Part shown: positions 1-6,950 of the stretch, piece by piece
Layout: each line of letters begins with the position of its first letter
Position numbering within the stretch: position 1 is the first letter of the stretch
Source: an uncultured Collinsella sp.
GTDB lineage: Bacteria; Actinomycetota; Coriobacteriia; Coriobacteriales; Coriobacteriaceae
DNA: 8,166 nucleotides
Assembly (NCBI GenBank): GCA_900551655.1
Contig: URWM01000057.1
Coordinates: 1-8,166 of the forward strand
Reading direction: 5' to 3'
Made by a program: the position numbers and the translations under genes
The notes under the pieces: model-generated
What the model was told of the DNA's origin: nothing
Database searches by the model: none
Seen by the model: only the letters and a program-made list of their open reading frames with translations

Positions 1-46
1 TACACCTAAGCCTTCGTCGGCAGCGTCAGATGTGTATAAGAGACAG
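1..46 (+). other. Untrimmed Nextera i5/Read 1 adapter (artifact)
   Basis: This is not genomic DNA. Bases 1-5 (tacac) match the end of the Illumina P5 primer, 6-13 (ctaagcct) match the Nextera i5 index I recall as S508/N508, and 14-46 are the Read 1 transposase adapter ending in the 19-bp Tn5 mosaic end (28-46). Genomic sequence starts at 47, inside hyfF. The same sequence is present in reverse complement at the other end of the contig. The adapter identity comes from recognition of a standard reagent sequence. Confidence 0.98.
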
Positions 47-1161
47 ATCTTGTTCAGGTCGCGGGTGTGGTAGATGTGCTGGATGTTACCGGCCATGCAG
101 AAGGCGAGCGCCTTCGTGAAGCCGTGGAAGATGCAGTGCAGCAGGCAGGCGGCGATACCGAGCGGGCCACCGATACCCAGGCACAGCGCGACCACGCCGA
201 CGTTGTCGACGGAGGAGTACGCGAAGCGGCGCTTGATATCGTCCTGCTTAAAGATGCACAGGGCGGCCACCAGGATGGACAGCGTGCCCAGGATGAGCAG
301 GAGCGTACGCGGATAGGTGTCGCCCACCGTGATGATGGACAGGGAGTAGAAGCGGATGATCACCAGCATGGCGCACTTGAGCAGCACGCCCGAGAGCAGC
401 GCGGAGACCGGGCTCGGAGCCTGGGAGTGCGCGTCGGGCAGCCAAGTGTGCATGGGGAACAGGCCGGCCTTGGTGCCAAAGCCGATCACGACAAACGCAA
501 AGGCGAGGCGCACGAGCATCGGGTCGAACTGGTCGGCGTAGGGCATGATGGAGGTGAGGAAGGCGGCCTCATGCGCGTTGGGCATGATATCGGCGGCGTT
601 CGCGTAGATGAGCAGCGTGCCGAACAGGCCGAAGGCCACGCCGGCGGTGCAGACCATCGCGTACTTCCATGACGCCTCGAGCGCCTGCTTGTTCTTATAG
701 ATGCCCACGAGGAACACGGTCGACAACGTGGTGGCCTCGACCGCCGCCCAGGTGAGGATGATGTTGTTGGACAGGCAGGCGAGCAGCATCGTGAAAACGA
801 ACAGGCTAAACAGCGCGTAGTACTGCTTGGTGCGCTCGGCCGACATGGTCTTCTCCTCGATATCGATCTTGATATAGGAGATGGAGTACACGCCGGTGAT
901 GAACCCGATGATGCCTACCAGAAGGACGAAGATCGACGAGAGCGAATCGAGATGGAGCCACAGGCCCAAAGCGTCGATATTCTGCCCGCTCGAGAGCATG
1001 GTTCCCGCGGTGACGACCGAAAGGACAAGGGTCGCCGCGACGGAGATGGTGTTGAGCCCCGCGAAGACGTTGTAGGACGTCGTCTTGGGGAGCACAGCCA
1101 TAATCAGAGAGAACACGAGAGGACAAGCGAGCAGGGCGACCGTCAGCATTGAAACATCCAT
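47..1161 (-). CDS. hyfF: Hydrogenase-4 membrane subunit F (NuoL/NuoN/MrpD-like antiporter subunit), C-terminus cut off
   Basis: Proton-channel-type membrane subunit of a group 4 [NiFe]-hydrogenase / formate hydrogenlyase. The reading frame stays open from the ATG at 1161-1159 to the genomic end at 47, giving 371 complete codons; E. coli HyfF is about 526 residues, so the C-terminal part is missing. The protein is a string of hydrophobic segments. Antiporter-family residues are in place: E142 in TWAAVEATTL, K231 in GFGTKAGLFPMHTWLPDAH, K262 in LLSGVLLK, the loop motif QDDIKRRFAYSSVDNVG (306-322), and H346/K350 in HGFTKALAF. The start is supported by GAAGGGG six bases upstream, lying in the last codons of hyfE; only three bases separate the hyfE stop from this ATG. 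A second in-frame ATG (codon 5) is less well placed. HyfF rather than HyfD is called from position after hyfE and from the motif wording. The two bases at 47-48 belong to codon 372, and anything read beyond them is adapter. Confidence 0.9.
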
Positions 1162-1164
1162 GGC

Positions 1165-1818
1165 CTACCCCTTCAATTCGGTCAGGTCGTGGGAGTCGAG
1201 CGACTTGGTGTCGTTCCAAATCCTCACGACGACGGCGGACATGATGATGACGGCGAAGATGGCGTCGGTGGCGATGCCGATCTCGATGATCTCGGGGGCC
1301 GTGGGCGCGAGCAGAGCGAGCGTCACGTGGCTACCGTTCTCCATAAGGCAGTACCCGAAGATCTGCTTGAGGATGTTGCGCTGGGAGATGATGCACGTGA
1401 GGCCGACGAAGAAGTGCGCGAAGCTGATGGCGAGGGCCGGAGTGGCCACCTCGGCGGTGGGCAGGCTCAGGCGCGTGACCACCGCGAAGCAGACGGCCAC
1501 CTCCAGACCGGTGAGGATGATGGTCCAGGCCGGCTTGATGGAGGAGGTCAGCGTGCTATCGGCAGGCGAACCCATCTTCTTGTAGGCACGGTTGAGAATG
1601 AACGGAACGAGGATCACCTTGGTGACGAAGGCCGACGCGGCCCACATGAGAAGCTCGGTGGCACCGGTGGTGAGGCCCAGGGTGAGCAGCACGCCCACCA
1701 GGACAACCGACTGGATCGCGTACCACTTGATGGCGGACGGGATGGTCTTCGAGACGACCACCATGGTGGAGGTCACGATCAGAAGACCGCCCAGGATATT
1801 GACTAACGAATAACCCAT
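1165..1818 (-). CDS. hyfE: Hydrogenase-4 membrane subunit E (NuoK-like)
   Basis: Small integral membrane subunit, 217 aa, almost identical in length to E. coli HyfE (about 216). HyfE is absent from hydrogenase-3 (Hyc) operons, so its presence marks the cluster as hydrogenase-4 type. Several hydrophobic helices are visible at roughly 5-23, 34-51, 55-77, 97-118, 124-145, 150-171 and 176-199. The C-terminal half has the family hallmark KQIFGYCLMENGSHVTLAL with E160 buried in a membrane segment, like the conserved glutamates of NuoK, followed by PEIIEIGIATDAIFAVI (175-191). The tail SLDSHDLTELKG is hydrophilic. The start at 1818 follows an ideal TAGGAGG site with six bases of spacing. HyfD ends ten bases upstream and hyfF begins three bases downstream. 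Alternative name: MnhC/NuoK-like subunit. Confidence 0.93.
   Translation of the reverse strand: MGYSLVNILGGLLIVTSTMVVVSKTIPSAIKWYAIQSVVLVGVLLTLGLTTGATELLMWAASAFVTKVILVPFILNRAYKKMGSPADSTLTSSIKPAWTIILTGLEVAVCFAVVTRLSLPTAEVATPALAISFAHFFVGLTCIISQRNILKQIFGYCLMENGSHVTLALLAPTAPEIIEIGIATDAIFAVIIMSAVVVRIWNDTKSLDSHDLTELKG
1168..1174 (-). promoter_or_regulatory. hyfF ribosome binding site inside the end of hyfE
   Basis: The minus strand reads GAAGGGG, six bases before the hyfF ATG at 1161. It is made by the last sense codons of hyfE and abuts the hyfE TAG stop at 1167-1165. Ribosomes finishing hyfE would therefore uncover or reuse this site, which implies translational coupling of E to F. The position decides for the ATG at 1161 over the one at 1149. 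Confidence 0.75.
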
Positions 1819-1824
1819 GTCCTA

Positions 1825-1831
1825 CCTCCTA
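1825..1831 (-). promoter_or_regulatory. hyfE ribosome binding site overlapping the hyfD stop codon
   Basis: The minus strand reads TAGGAGG. The TAG (1831-1829) is the hyfD stop, and AGGAGG (1830-1825) is a near-perfect anti-Shine-Dalgarno complement, six bases before the hyfE ATG. One heptamer therefore ends one gene and starts the next, a strong sign of coupled translation. Confidence 0.85.
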
Positions 1832-3286
1832 ACCCATCCAACTAGAGGACAGAGGACCGGCGACGACGACCATGATCATGAGGACGACGAACACGAACGC
1901 CATGGCGCGCGGAAGGGGCTGGCCGGCGGCCACGGTCTCGCTCGGCTCACCGGGCAGGACCTTACCCATCCAACGCAGGAACCATGCGAAGGTGGCGACG
2001 GTCTCGACGACCATGACGCACACGAGGACAAAGATGACCGTGTTGGTAGCACCAACCGCGAAGCCACCGGAAATGATCTGGAACTTGGAAAAGAACGTGC
2101 TCATGGGGGGCACGCCGGCGATAGCGGTCGCGGCGACCGCAAAGCCCACGCCCGTGACCGGGTACTTCTTCATGAGGCCCTGGATCTTGGGCAACATACG
2201 GGTTCCCAGCGTGAAGCTGAGGGAGCCGGCGATGAGGAAGAACAGGGTCTTGGTGAACGCGTGGTTGAAGATGTGCTCGACGGCGCCGTTAAACGCCATC
2301 TGGCTTCCGAACACGGAGAGGCCCAGGCCGAAGAACACGTAGGCGAGCTGCGCGATCGTCGAGAAGGCGAGCAGGCGCTTCATATCCTTCTGGGGCAGGT
2401 ACATGAGGAAGCCGAAGAGCATGGTCACGACGGCGTCGATGATGGCGACCCAACCGACGATCTCGGGGATATCGCCGGCGCTCGCAAGAGCGCGGGCGAA
2501 CACGCACACGCCGACCTTAACCATGGACGCGCCATGAAGGTAGGCGGAAACGGGCGTGGGGGCCTCCATTGCGGAGGGCAGCCACATGTAGAGCGGGAAC
2601 TGGGCGGACTTGGCCCAAGCAGCGAACAGGATGAGCAGCAGCACGACGGTCTTCATACCGGAATCGAGCTGGGAGATCGCGCTCAGCGCGAACGTGCCGG
2701 TTCCGGCGAACAGGAAGGCCGCGCCGATGTAGAGTCCCAGAGCGCCGATATGGGTGATGATGAGCGCCTTCATACCGGCCTTCTTGGCCGTGGGCGTCAT
2801 GTAGTAGCTGATGAGGCCCCAGGAGCACACACCGGTGATCTCGAAGAAAACGAGCTGGCCGACGATGGTGGAGCTGTAGGCGAGACCGGCCATGGCGCCG
2901 ATGAACGTGGAGAAGTACACGTAGAAGCGGCGACGGGGCGCGTCGGGATGCTCCTTGTTCTTATCGCTCATGTACGGGAACGAATAGATGACGACGAGCA
3001 GGCCGATAGCGACGAACGCGGGTGCGAGCAGCGTGCTCATCCGGTCGAATATGAAGCCCATGACCAAGGTCTGGCCCATACTCGCCCAGGTTACATCGAC
3101 CGCGTTCATGCCGTTTCCGGCAAACGTCGCGGCCAAGCCAACGGAAGCGACCGTGGCGATGCCGCCGGCAAAGGCGCAGATCCATTTAGCGTAGGGACGC
3201 GGCAGCATGACGATGAGCAGGGAGCCCAGCATGGGGACGGCGATCGCCACCATGGCAAAGAGGGACAAGCTCGATTCGATTGACAT
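1829..3286 (-). CDS. hyfD: Hydrogenase-4 membrane subunit D (NuoL/M/N-like antiporter subunit)
   Basis: Second of three complex-I-like antiporter subunits in this operon; 485 aa against about 479 in E. coli HyfD. The protein is hydrophobic throughout, with roughly 14 membrane segments expected for the family. Ion-path residues are retained: E149 in FFEITGVCSW, K226 in AAWAKSAQFPLYMWLPSAM, H251 and K257 in YLHGASMVKVG, the loop motif QKDMKRLLAFSTIAQLAYV (299-317), and H338, H342 and K346 in EHIFNHAFTKTLFF. The histidine at 251 resembles NuoL more than the other two antiporter subunits here, which have serine at that place. The ATG at 3286 is preceded by AAGGGAG with five bases of spacing, within an extended purine tract (3287-3302). 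The hyfC stop is 16 bases upstream, and the own stop merges with the hyfE ribosome binding site. Absent from Hyc operons, so it supports the hydrogenase-4 call. Confidence 0.93.
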   Translation of the reverse strand: MSIESSLSLFAMVAIAVPMLGSLLIVMLPRPYAKWICAFAGGIATVASVGLAATFAGNGMNAVDVTWASMGQTLVMGFIFDRMSTLLAPAFVAIGLLVVIYSFPYMSDKNKEHPDAPRRRFYVYFSTFIGAMAGLAYSSTIVGQLVFFEITGVCSWGLISYYMTPTAKKAGMKALIITHIGALGLYIGAAFLFAGTGTFALSAISQLDSGMKTVVLLLILFAAWAKSAQFPLYMWLPSAMEAPTPVSAYLHGASMVKVGVCVFARALASAGDIPEIVGWVAIIDAVVTMLFGFLMYLPQKDMKRLLAFSTIAQLAYVFFGLGLSVFGSQMAFNGAVEHIFNHAFTKTLFFLIAGSLSFTLGTRMLPKIQGLMKKYPVTGVGFAVAATAIAGVPPMSTFFSKFQIISGGFAVGATNTVIFVLVCVMVVETVATFAWFLRWMGKVLPGEPSETVAAGQPLPRAMAFVFVVLMIMVVVAGPLSSSWMG

Positions 3287-3302
3287 AGTTTCTCCCTTCT
3301 CC

Positions 3303-4226
3303 CTACACGCCTACGACGACGAAGACGAACGCGAGGACCGCGATGCCGACGACGGCCCAGGTCTGGTTACCGAGCACCTTGAAGCGCGAACGGGAAACGG
3401 AGTTCTCGAGCACGCCGCAGACAACGAAATCGACCAGGCACTTGACAAGGAAGACGACGGCGCCCACGAGAGCGGTGACGCCGATGGTCGCGGGCTCTCC
3501 CCAGGGGATGAAGATGGAGGTGAACCAAGCGACGACCACGACCTGCTTCATGCCCATGGCGAGCTTCATCATGGCCAGGGACGGGCCGGAGAGCTCGGCG
3601 AGCGGGCCCTCCTGGAGCTCCTGCTCGGCTTCGGCCTGATCGAACGGAAGCTTGCCGAGCTCCATATAGCAGGCGGCCGCGAAGGCGACGCCGGCGAGGA
3701 TGACGGCGACGACGCTCGAGACGTTGCCCGTAACGATGTGCTGACCCATGGTCGCAATGTCCGTGGAGCCGCACACGATGGCGACGGTGAACAGCGCGAT
3801 GAGCATGGACGGCTCGATGAGCACGCTCATGAGGAGCTCGCGGATACCGCCGAAGCCCGCGTAGGCGTTGGAGGAATCCACGCCGGACAGCGCGAAGAAG
3901 AAGCGGGACAGCGCGAGCGCGTACATGATGGTGATGGCGTCACCAAAGACGGGCATGGGGCTCTCGAGCGTGAACATGGGCAGCCCCATGGCGAGCATGA
4001 ACGACACCGCGAGGAACAGCGGCGGCATGATGCGCAGCACGAAGCTCGAGTCGGAACTCACGGACTCGGGACGCGCCATGAGCTTCGCGAGGTCCCGGTA
4101 ATCCTGAAGGATGGACGGACCGCGGCGATTGTGCATCTTCGCGCGAATCACACGGGCGAGGCCGGAGAAGAAGGGCGCGACCAGCATGACCACGAGGCCC
4201 TGCGCTATCGCAAGAACGATGTTCAT
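3303..4226 (-). CDS. hyfC: Hydrogenase-4 membrane subunit C (NuoH/HycD-like anchor)
   Basis: Integral membrane subunit that docks the soluble hydrogenase arm on the membrane, equivalent to NuoH of complex I and HycD of hydrogenase-3. It has 307 aa; E. coli HyfC has about 315. The cytoplasmic loop RAKMHNRRGPSILQDYRDL (28-46) is the NuoH-family signature near the quinone-site region of complex I. The second hallmark, ELGKLPFDQAEAEQELQEG (189-207), is the acidic loop typical of this family. Hydrophobic segments flank both, and the C-terminus ends in a helix (288-306). The open frame extends far upstream through hyfB in another frame, but the proper start is the ATG at 4226-4224: it follows the purine tract GGGGAGAGGA (4240-4231), comes 17 bases after the hyfB stop, and gives the family N-terminus MNIVLAIAQ. 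The hyfD start is 16 bases downstream of the stop. Confidence 0.93.
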   Translation of the reverse strand: MNIVLAIAQGLVVMLVAPFFSGLARVIRAKMHNRRGPSILQDYRDLAKLMARPESVSSDSSFVLRIMPPLFLAVSFMLAMGLPMFTLESPMPVFGDAITIMYALALSRFFFALSGVDSSNAYAGFGGIRELLMSVLIEPSMLIALFTVAIVCGSTDIATMGQHIVTGNVSSVVAVILAGVAFAAACYMELGKLPFDQAEAEQELQEGPLAELSGPSLAMMKLAMGMKQVVVVAWFTSIFIPWGEPATIGVTALVGAVVFLVKCLVDFVVCGVLENSVSRSRFKVLGNQTWAVVGIAVLAFVFVVVGV

Positions 4227-4243
4227 AATATCCTCTCCCCTCT

Positions 4244-6262
4244 CTAGACCATGACCACGGCGAGCACGAGGAAGACCACGAGCGCCGCGACGATGTAGCA
4301 GATGTATACGGAGTAGTTGCCGCCCTCGATCTTGGAGGCGAGGCCGGCCAGCTTGTCGGCACCCTCGCTCGGTGCATCGACCAGGAAACGGTCGGGCAGG
4401 GGCTCGACGCCCTGGGCGACACCGGTGAGCTTCTGGAACACGTGCGCGATGGACCAGCAGATCTTGGTGCATACCTCGCGCAGGGTGTAGAGCGGGCCCA
4501 TGAAGAGTTCGACGTCGGACGCGAAGCTCGTGGCGACGACGGGCATGTGCTCGTTGGGCTCGTAGCCGCACGCCCAAGGGTCGGTCTTCTTAGCGGGGGC
4601 CTTGGCGCCGAGGCAGGACCTCAGCGCGAACGCGAGTCCGGTGAGGACCACGAGCGCGATGGCGATCGCGGGGGTGGAGGTGGCGGCACCGGAAATCTCG
4701 TTCACGAGAGACACGCCCGAGGTGGCTGTGACGGCGGAGCCGGCAAGCACGCTCTGGGCGACGTCGCCCAGAACCGGGGCGATGACCGGGGAGCCGATTC
4801 CCAGTACCACGCAGATGGCCGCGAGGAGCATCTGCGAGAACAACATCGGAGCCGGGGACTCCTTGGCGTTCGCGGCCTCCTGGGAACGAGGGCTGCTCGC
4901 GAACGAGACGCCGTAGGCCTTCACGAAGCACGTGACGGCCAGGGCACCGGTGATGGCGAGGGCGGCCGCGGAGGCGACGGCGAACACCATGACGACCGGG
5001 TCGGAGAGCGTCGAGATGTTGAACAGGGACTGGTAGGTGAACCACTCGGAAACGAAGCCGTTGAGCGGCGGGATGGCCGAGATGGCAAGGGCACCGATGA
5101 GGAAGCAGACGGCCGTGACCGGCATGCGGCGGAACAGACCGCCCATCTTCTCCATGTTGCGCGTACCCGTGGCATAGAGCAGGGAGCCCGCGCCGAGGAA
5201 CAGCTCGCCCTTGAACATGGCGTGGTTGAGCGTGTGGTAGAGGGCGGCCATGAGCGCGATCGTCGCGATGACGTCGTTGCCCAGGGCGTGCGCCGTCATG
5301 GACGCGCCGACACCGAGCAAGATGATGCCGATGTTCTCGACGGAGTGATAGGCAAGCAGGCGCTTGATGTCGTGCTCGTGGAGGGCGTAGACGACACCCA
5401 GGACCGACGAGATGGATCCGAAGACCAGGACCATGAGGCCCCACCAGAGCTGGACGCCCGAACCCGCGAGCAGGTCGAGACCGACCTTGAGGATTCCCAG
5501 GATGCCGATCTTGATCATGCCGCCGGACATGAGGGCGGACACGTTGGACGGCGCCTCGGGGTGCGCCTGGGGCAGCCAGGAGTGCAGCGGGATGATACCG
5601 GCCTTCGCGCCAAATCCGAAGAACGCGAGGACGAAGCACGCGGAGGAGACGGCGGGTCCAAAGTCATGCGTACGGAAATCACTGAAGCTGAAGGAACCGC
5701 CCACGCCGTTGGTCATGAGCAGGAAGCTCGCCATGATAAGGACAAAGCCCACGTGCGCGATGACGAAGTAGAGCCAACCGCCCCTAATGGAGTTCTTGTT
5801 CTCCTCGATAACGACAAGGAAGTAGCTCGTAAGGGACATGAGCTCAAAGGCGACCAGGAACCAGAACACGTTGTCGGCGGTGATGACGAGCATCATCGAG
5901 GCGACGAAGGTGTTCATAAAGAAGCCGGCGCGCCCGACCTTGCCCGGGTACTCGTCGAAGTAGGACAGACCGTAGATGAAGCCCGCAAAGGCGAGAATCG
6001 AGATGAGGACCACGATCAGGCCCGCAAGGCCGTTGAGAAAGAGCTCGAGACGGGCGAACGGGAAGAAGAAGACCGTGTTGAGGGACGAAACGTCGCCAAG
6101 CACGGCCTCGAGGCCCGCGATGAACGACAGCACGGCCGCGACGGTGCCGATCAGGCAGCCGGCGGTCTTGGCGGCGTTATCGGCCTTGATCAGCAGAACC
6201 GAGGCGAGCGCACCGATGCACGAGACGGCAAGCGATGCGATAAACAGCGTCATGCTATCCAT
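4244..6262 (-). CDS. hyfB: Hydrogenase-4 membrane subunit B (HycC/NuoL-like antiporter subunit)
   Basis: Large proton-translocation-type subunit of formate hydrogenlyase / hydrogenase-4, equivalent to HycC of hydrogenase-3. It has 672 aa, the same length as I recall for E. coli HyfB. The antiporter core covers about residues 75-470, followed by a longer C-terminal region with further helices and a final membrane helix (about 652-672). Conserved residues: E140 in FELMSLTSYF, K220 and H227 in GFGAKAGIIPLHSWLPQAH, K251 in MSGGMIK, the loop HDIKRLLAYHSVENIG (297-312), and H343, H347 and K351 in LYHTLNHAMFKGELFLGAGS. The hydrophilic stretch near 573-582 (DPWACGYEPN) is also typical of HycC/HyfB. 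The ATG at 6262 overlaps the hyfA end by eight bases and follows AAGGGAG with eight bases of spacing; the in-frame ATG at codon 4 is too far from that site. The hyfC start lies 17 bases downstream. Confidence 0.95.
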   Translation of the reverse strand: MDSMTLFIASLAVSCIGALASVLLIKADNAAKTAGCLIGTVAAVLSFIAGLEAVLGDVSSLNTVFFFPFARLELFLNGLAGLIVVLISILAFAGFIYGLSYFDEYPGKVGRAGFFMNTFVASMMLVITADNVFWFLVAFELMSLTSYFLVVIEENKNSIRGGWLYFVIAHVGFVLIMASFLLMTNGVGGSFSFSDFRTHDFGPAVSSACFVLAFFGFGAKAGIIPLHSWLPQAHPEAPSNVSALMSGGMIKIGILGILKVGLDLLAGSGVQLWWGLMVLVFGSISSVLGVVYALHEHDIKRLLAYHSVENIGIILLGVGASMTAHALGNDVIATIALMAALYHTLNHAMFKGELFLGAGSLLYATGTRNMEKMGGLFRRMPVTAVCFLIGALAISAIPPLNGFVSEWFTYQSLFNISTLSDPVVMVFAVASAAALAITGALAVTCFVKAYGVSFASSPRSQEAANAKESPAPMLFSQMLLAAICVVLGIGSPVIAPVLGDVAQSVLAGSAVTATSGVSLVNEISGAATSTPAIAIALVVLTGLAFALRSCLGAKAPAKKTDPWACGYEPNEHMPVVATSFASDVELFMGPLYTLREVCTKICWSIAHVFQKLTGVAQGVEPLPDRFLVDAPSEGADKLAGLASKIEGGNYSVYICYIVAALVVFLVLAVVMV

Positions 6263-6872
6263 TGTTTACGCTCCCTTCTGCTTTCTCGGACAGGCCCTGG
6301 GCCACAGCGGTGACGTCGACAGCCGGACCGTTTTCGATCGAGCGCAGGCGCTTGGCCTCATCGAGCTCGCGATCGGCCGCGCCGCCCATGACGGTCAGCG
6401 CCTTGGTGGGGCACGCCGCCACACAGTGCGGGCCGTCCGGATCGAAGGCGCACAGGTCGCACTTCACAGCGCAGGTGTACTGGCCAGGAGCCCACGTAAG
6501 CAGGCTGCTCAGGGACTTAGGATACGAAGGCGTCGGGTCGCACATGCCTGCGACACCGGCGATAGACGTGCCATCGGGATGGATGGCTCCAAAGGGGCAC
6601 GCGATGGCGCACAGCCTGCACCCGATGCACTCCTGTTCCTTGACGTGGATGCGGTCGCCATCGTGCTCGATGGCATTCACCGGGCAGACCTCGGCGCAGG
6701 GGGCACCCTCGCAATGGTGGCAGGCAAGGGCGGCCGAAATACCGCCGGTCTTCACGAGCGCCAGGCGCGGCGTATCCTGAAGACCCTGCATCCGGTGAGC
6801 GTCGGCACAGGCGGACTGGCATGTTCCGCAGCCGATGCACCTCTCCGGGTTGATGTCGATGAAGCGGTTCAT
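6255..6872 (-). CDS. hyfA: Hydrogenase-4 electron-transfer subunit A (four [4Fe-4S] polyferredoxin, HycB/HydN-like)
   Basis: Cytoplasmic electron carrier between the formate dehydrogenase and the hydrogenase arm. It has 205 aa, equal to E. coli HyfA as I recall it. Sixteen cysteines lie in four ferredoxin-type groups: C12-C15-C18-C22, C51-C54-C59-C63, C82-C85-C88-C92 and C138-C141-C150-C154. Each group ends before proline or alanine as in bacterial ferredoxins, consistent with four [4Fe-4S] clusters. C111 and C134 are additional. No signal peptide or membrane helix is seen, which fits a cytoplasmic complex. The start is taken at ATG 6872 because AAGGA (6884-6880) is seven bases upstream; a GTG six bases earlier would sit almost on that site. 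The hyfB start overlaps its 3' end. Upstream lies the fdhF-like gene, its likely electron donor. HycB or HydN are paralogues with the same layout; the operon context favours HyfA. Confidence 0.93.
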   Translation of the reverse strand: MNRFIDINPERCIGCGTCQSACADAHRMQGLQDTPRLALVKTGGISAALACHHCEGAPCAEVCPVNAIEHDGDRIHVKEQECIGCRLCAIACPFGAIHPDGTSIAGVAGMCDPTPSYPKSLSSLLTWAPGQYTCAVKCDLCAFDPDGPHCVAACPTKALTVMGGAADRELDEAKRLRSIENGPAVDVTAVAQGLSEKAEGSVNNG

Positions 6873-6877
6873 CCCCA

Positions 6878-6885
6878 CTTCCTTT
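6878..6885 (-). promoter_or_regulatory. hyfA ribosome binding site
   Basis: The minus strand reads AAAGGAAG, with the AAGGA core at 6884-6880 and seven bases of spacing to the ATG at 6872. It begins ten bases after the hairpin base at 6895, so a folded hairpin would leave it accessible. It decides the start codon in favour of the ATG over the in-frame GTG at 6878. Confidence 0.8.
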
Positions 6886-6894
6886 CAAAATAAC

Positions 6895-6929
6895 GGGCCG
6901 GGCTCCCGAACGTACGGGACGCCCGGCCC
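6895..6929 (-). terminator. GC-rich hairpin between fdhF and hyfA, terminator- or attenuator-like
   Basis: On the transcribed (minus) sense, GGGCCGGGCGTCCCG (6929-6915) pairs with CGGGAGCCCGGCCC (6908-6895). This gives a 9-bp and a 5-bp helix separated by one bulged G, with a six-base loop TACGTT. The hairpin is followed by GTTATTTT, a U-rich but interrupted tract, as in an intrinsic terminator of moderate strength. The fdhF stop is 21 bases upstream and the hyfA start 22 bases downstream. It could end a share of the transcripts, protect the 3' end of a processed fdhF mRNA, or both. The fold is plain from the sequence; the function is inferred. Confidence 0.7.
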
Positions 6930-6950
6930 AAAAAGCCAACGAGAACGGGA

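Noticed and set aside
1817..3283. 488-codon plus-strand open frame opposite hyfD
   Set aside because: It is antisense to a convincingly identified gene. Its protein is full of Glu, Asp, His, Gly and Arg with no domain, and such long frames arise on the opposite strand of GC-rich membrane-protein genes.
3303..4577. Longer version of hyfC with about 117 extra N-terminal residues
   Set aside because: The extra part is out-of-frame translation of the hyfB end, is arginine-rich and unlike a membrane protein. The ATG at 4226 has a good ribosome binding site and gives the family length.
47..6262. Respiratory complex I (nuo) or Mrp antiporter operon
   Set aside because: The order polyferredoxin, HyfB, HyfC, HyfD, HyfE, HyfF, the sizes, the MENGSH motif in HyfE and the adjoining fdhF fit hydrogenase-4, not nuoA-N or mrpA-G.
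4442..6313. 623-codon plus-strand open frame opposite hyfB
   Set aside because: Same reason: low-complexity, charged translation, no recognisable family, and it runs antisense across hyfB and into hyfA.
6873..6878. GTG start two codons upstream for hyfA
   Set aside because: It would sit one base from the AAGGA site; the ATG at 6872 has proper spacing and gives the usual MNRFI-type N-terminus.
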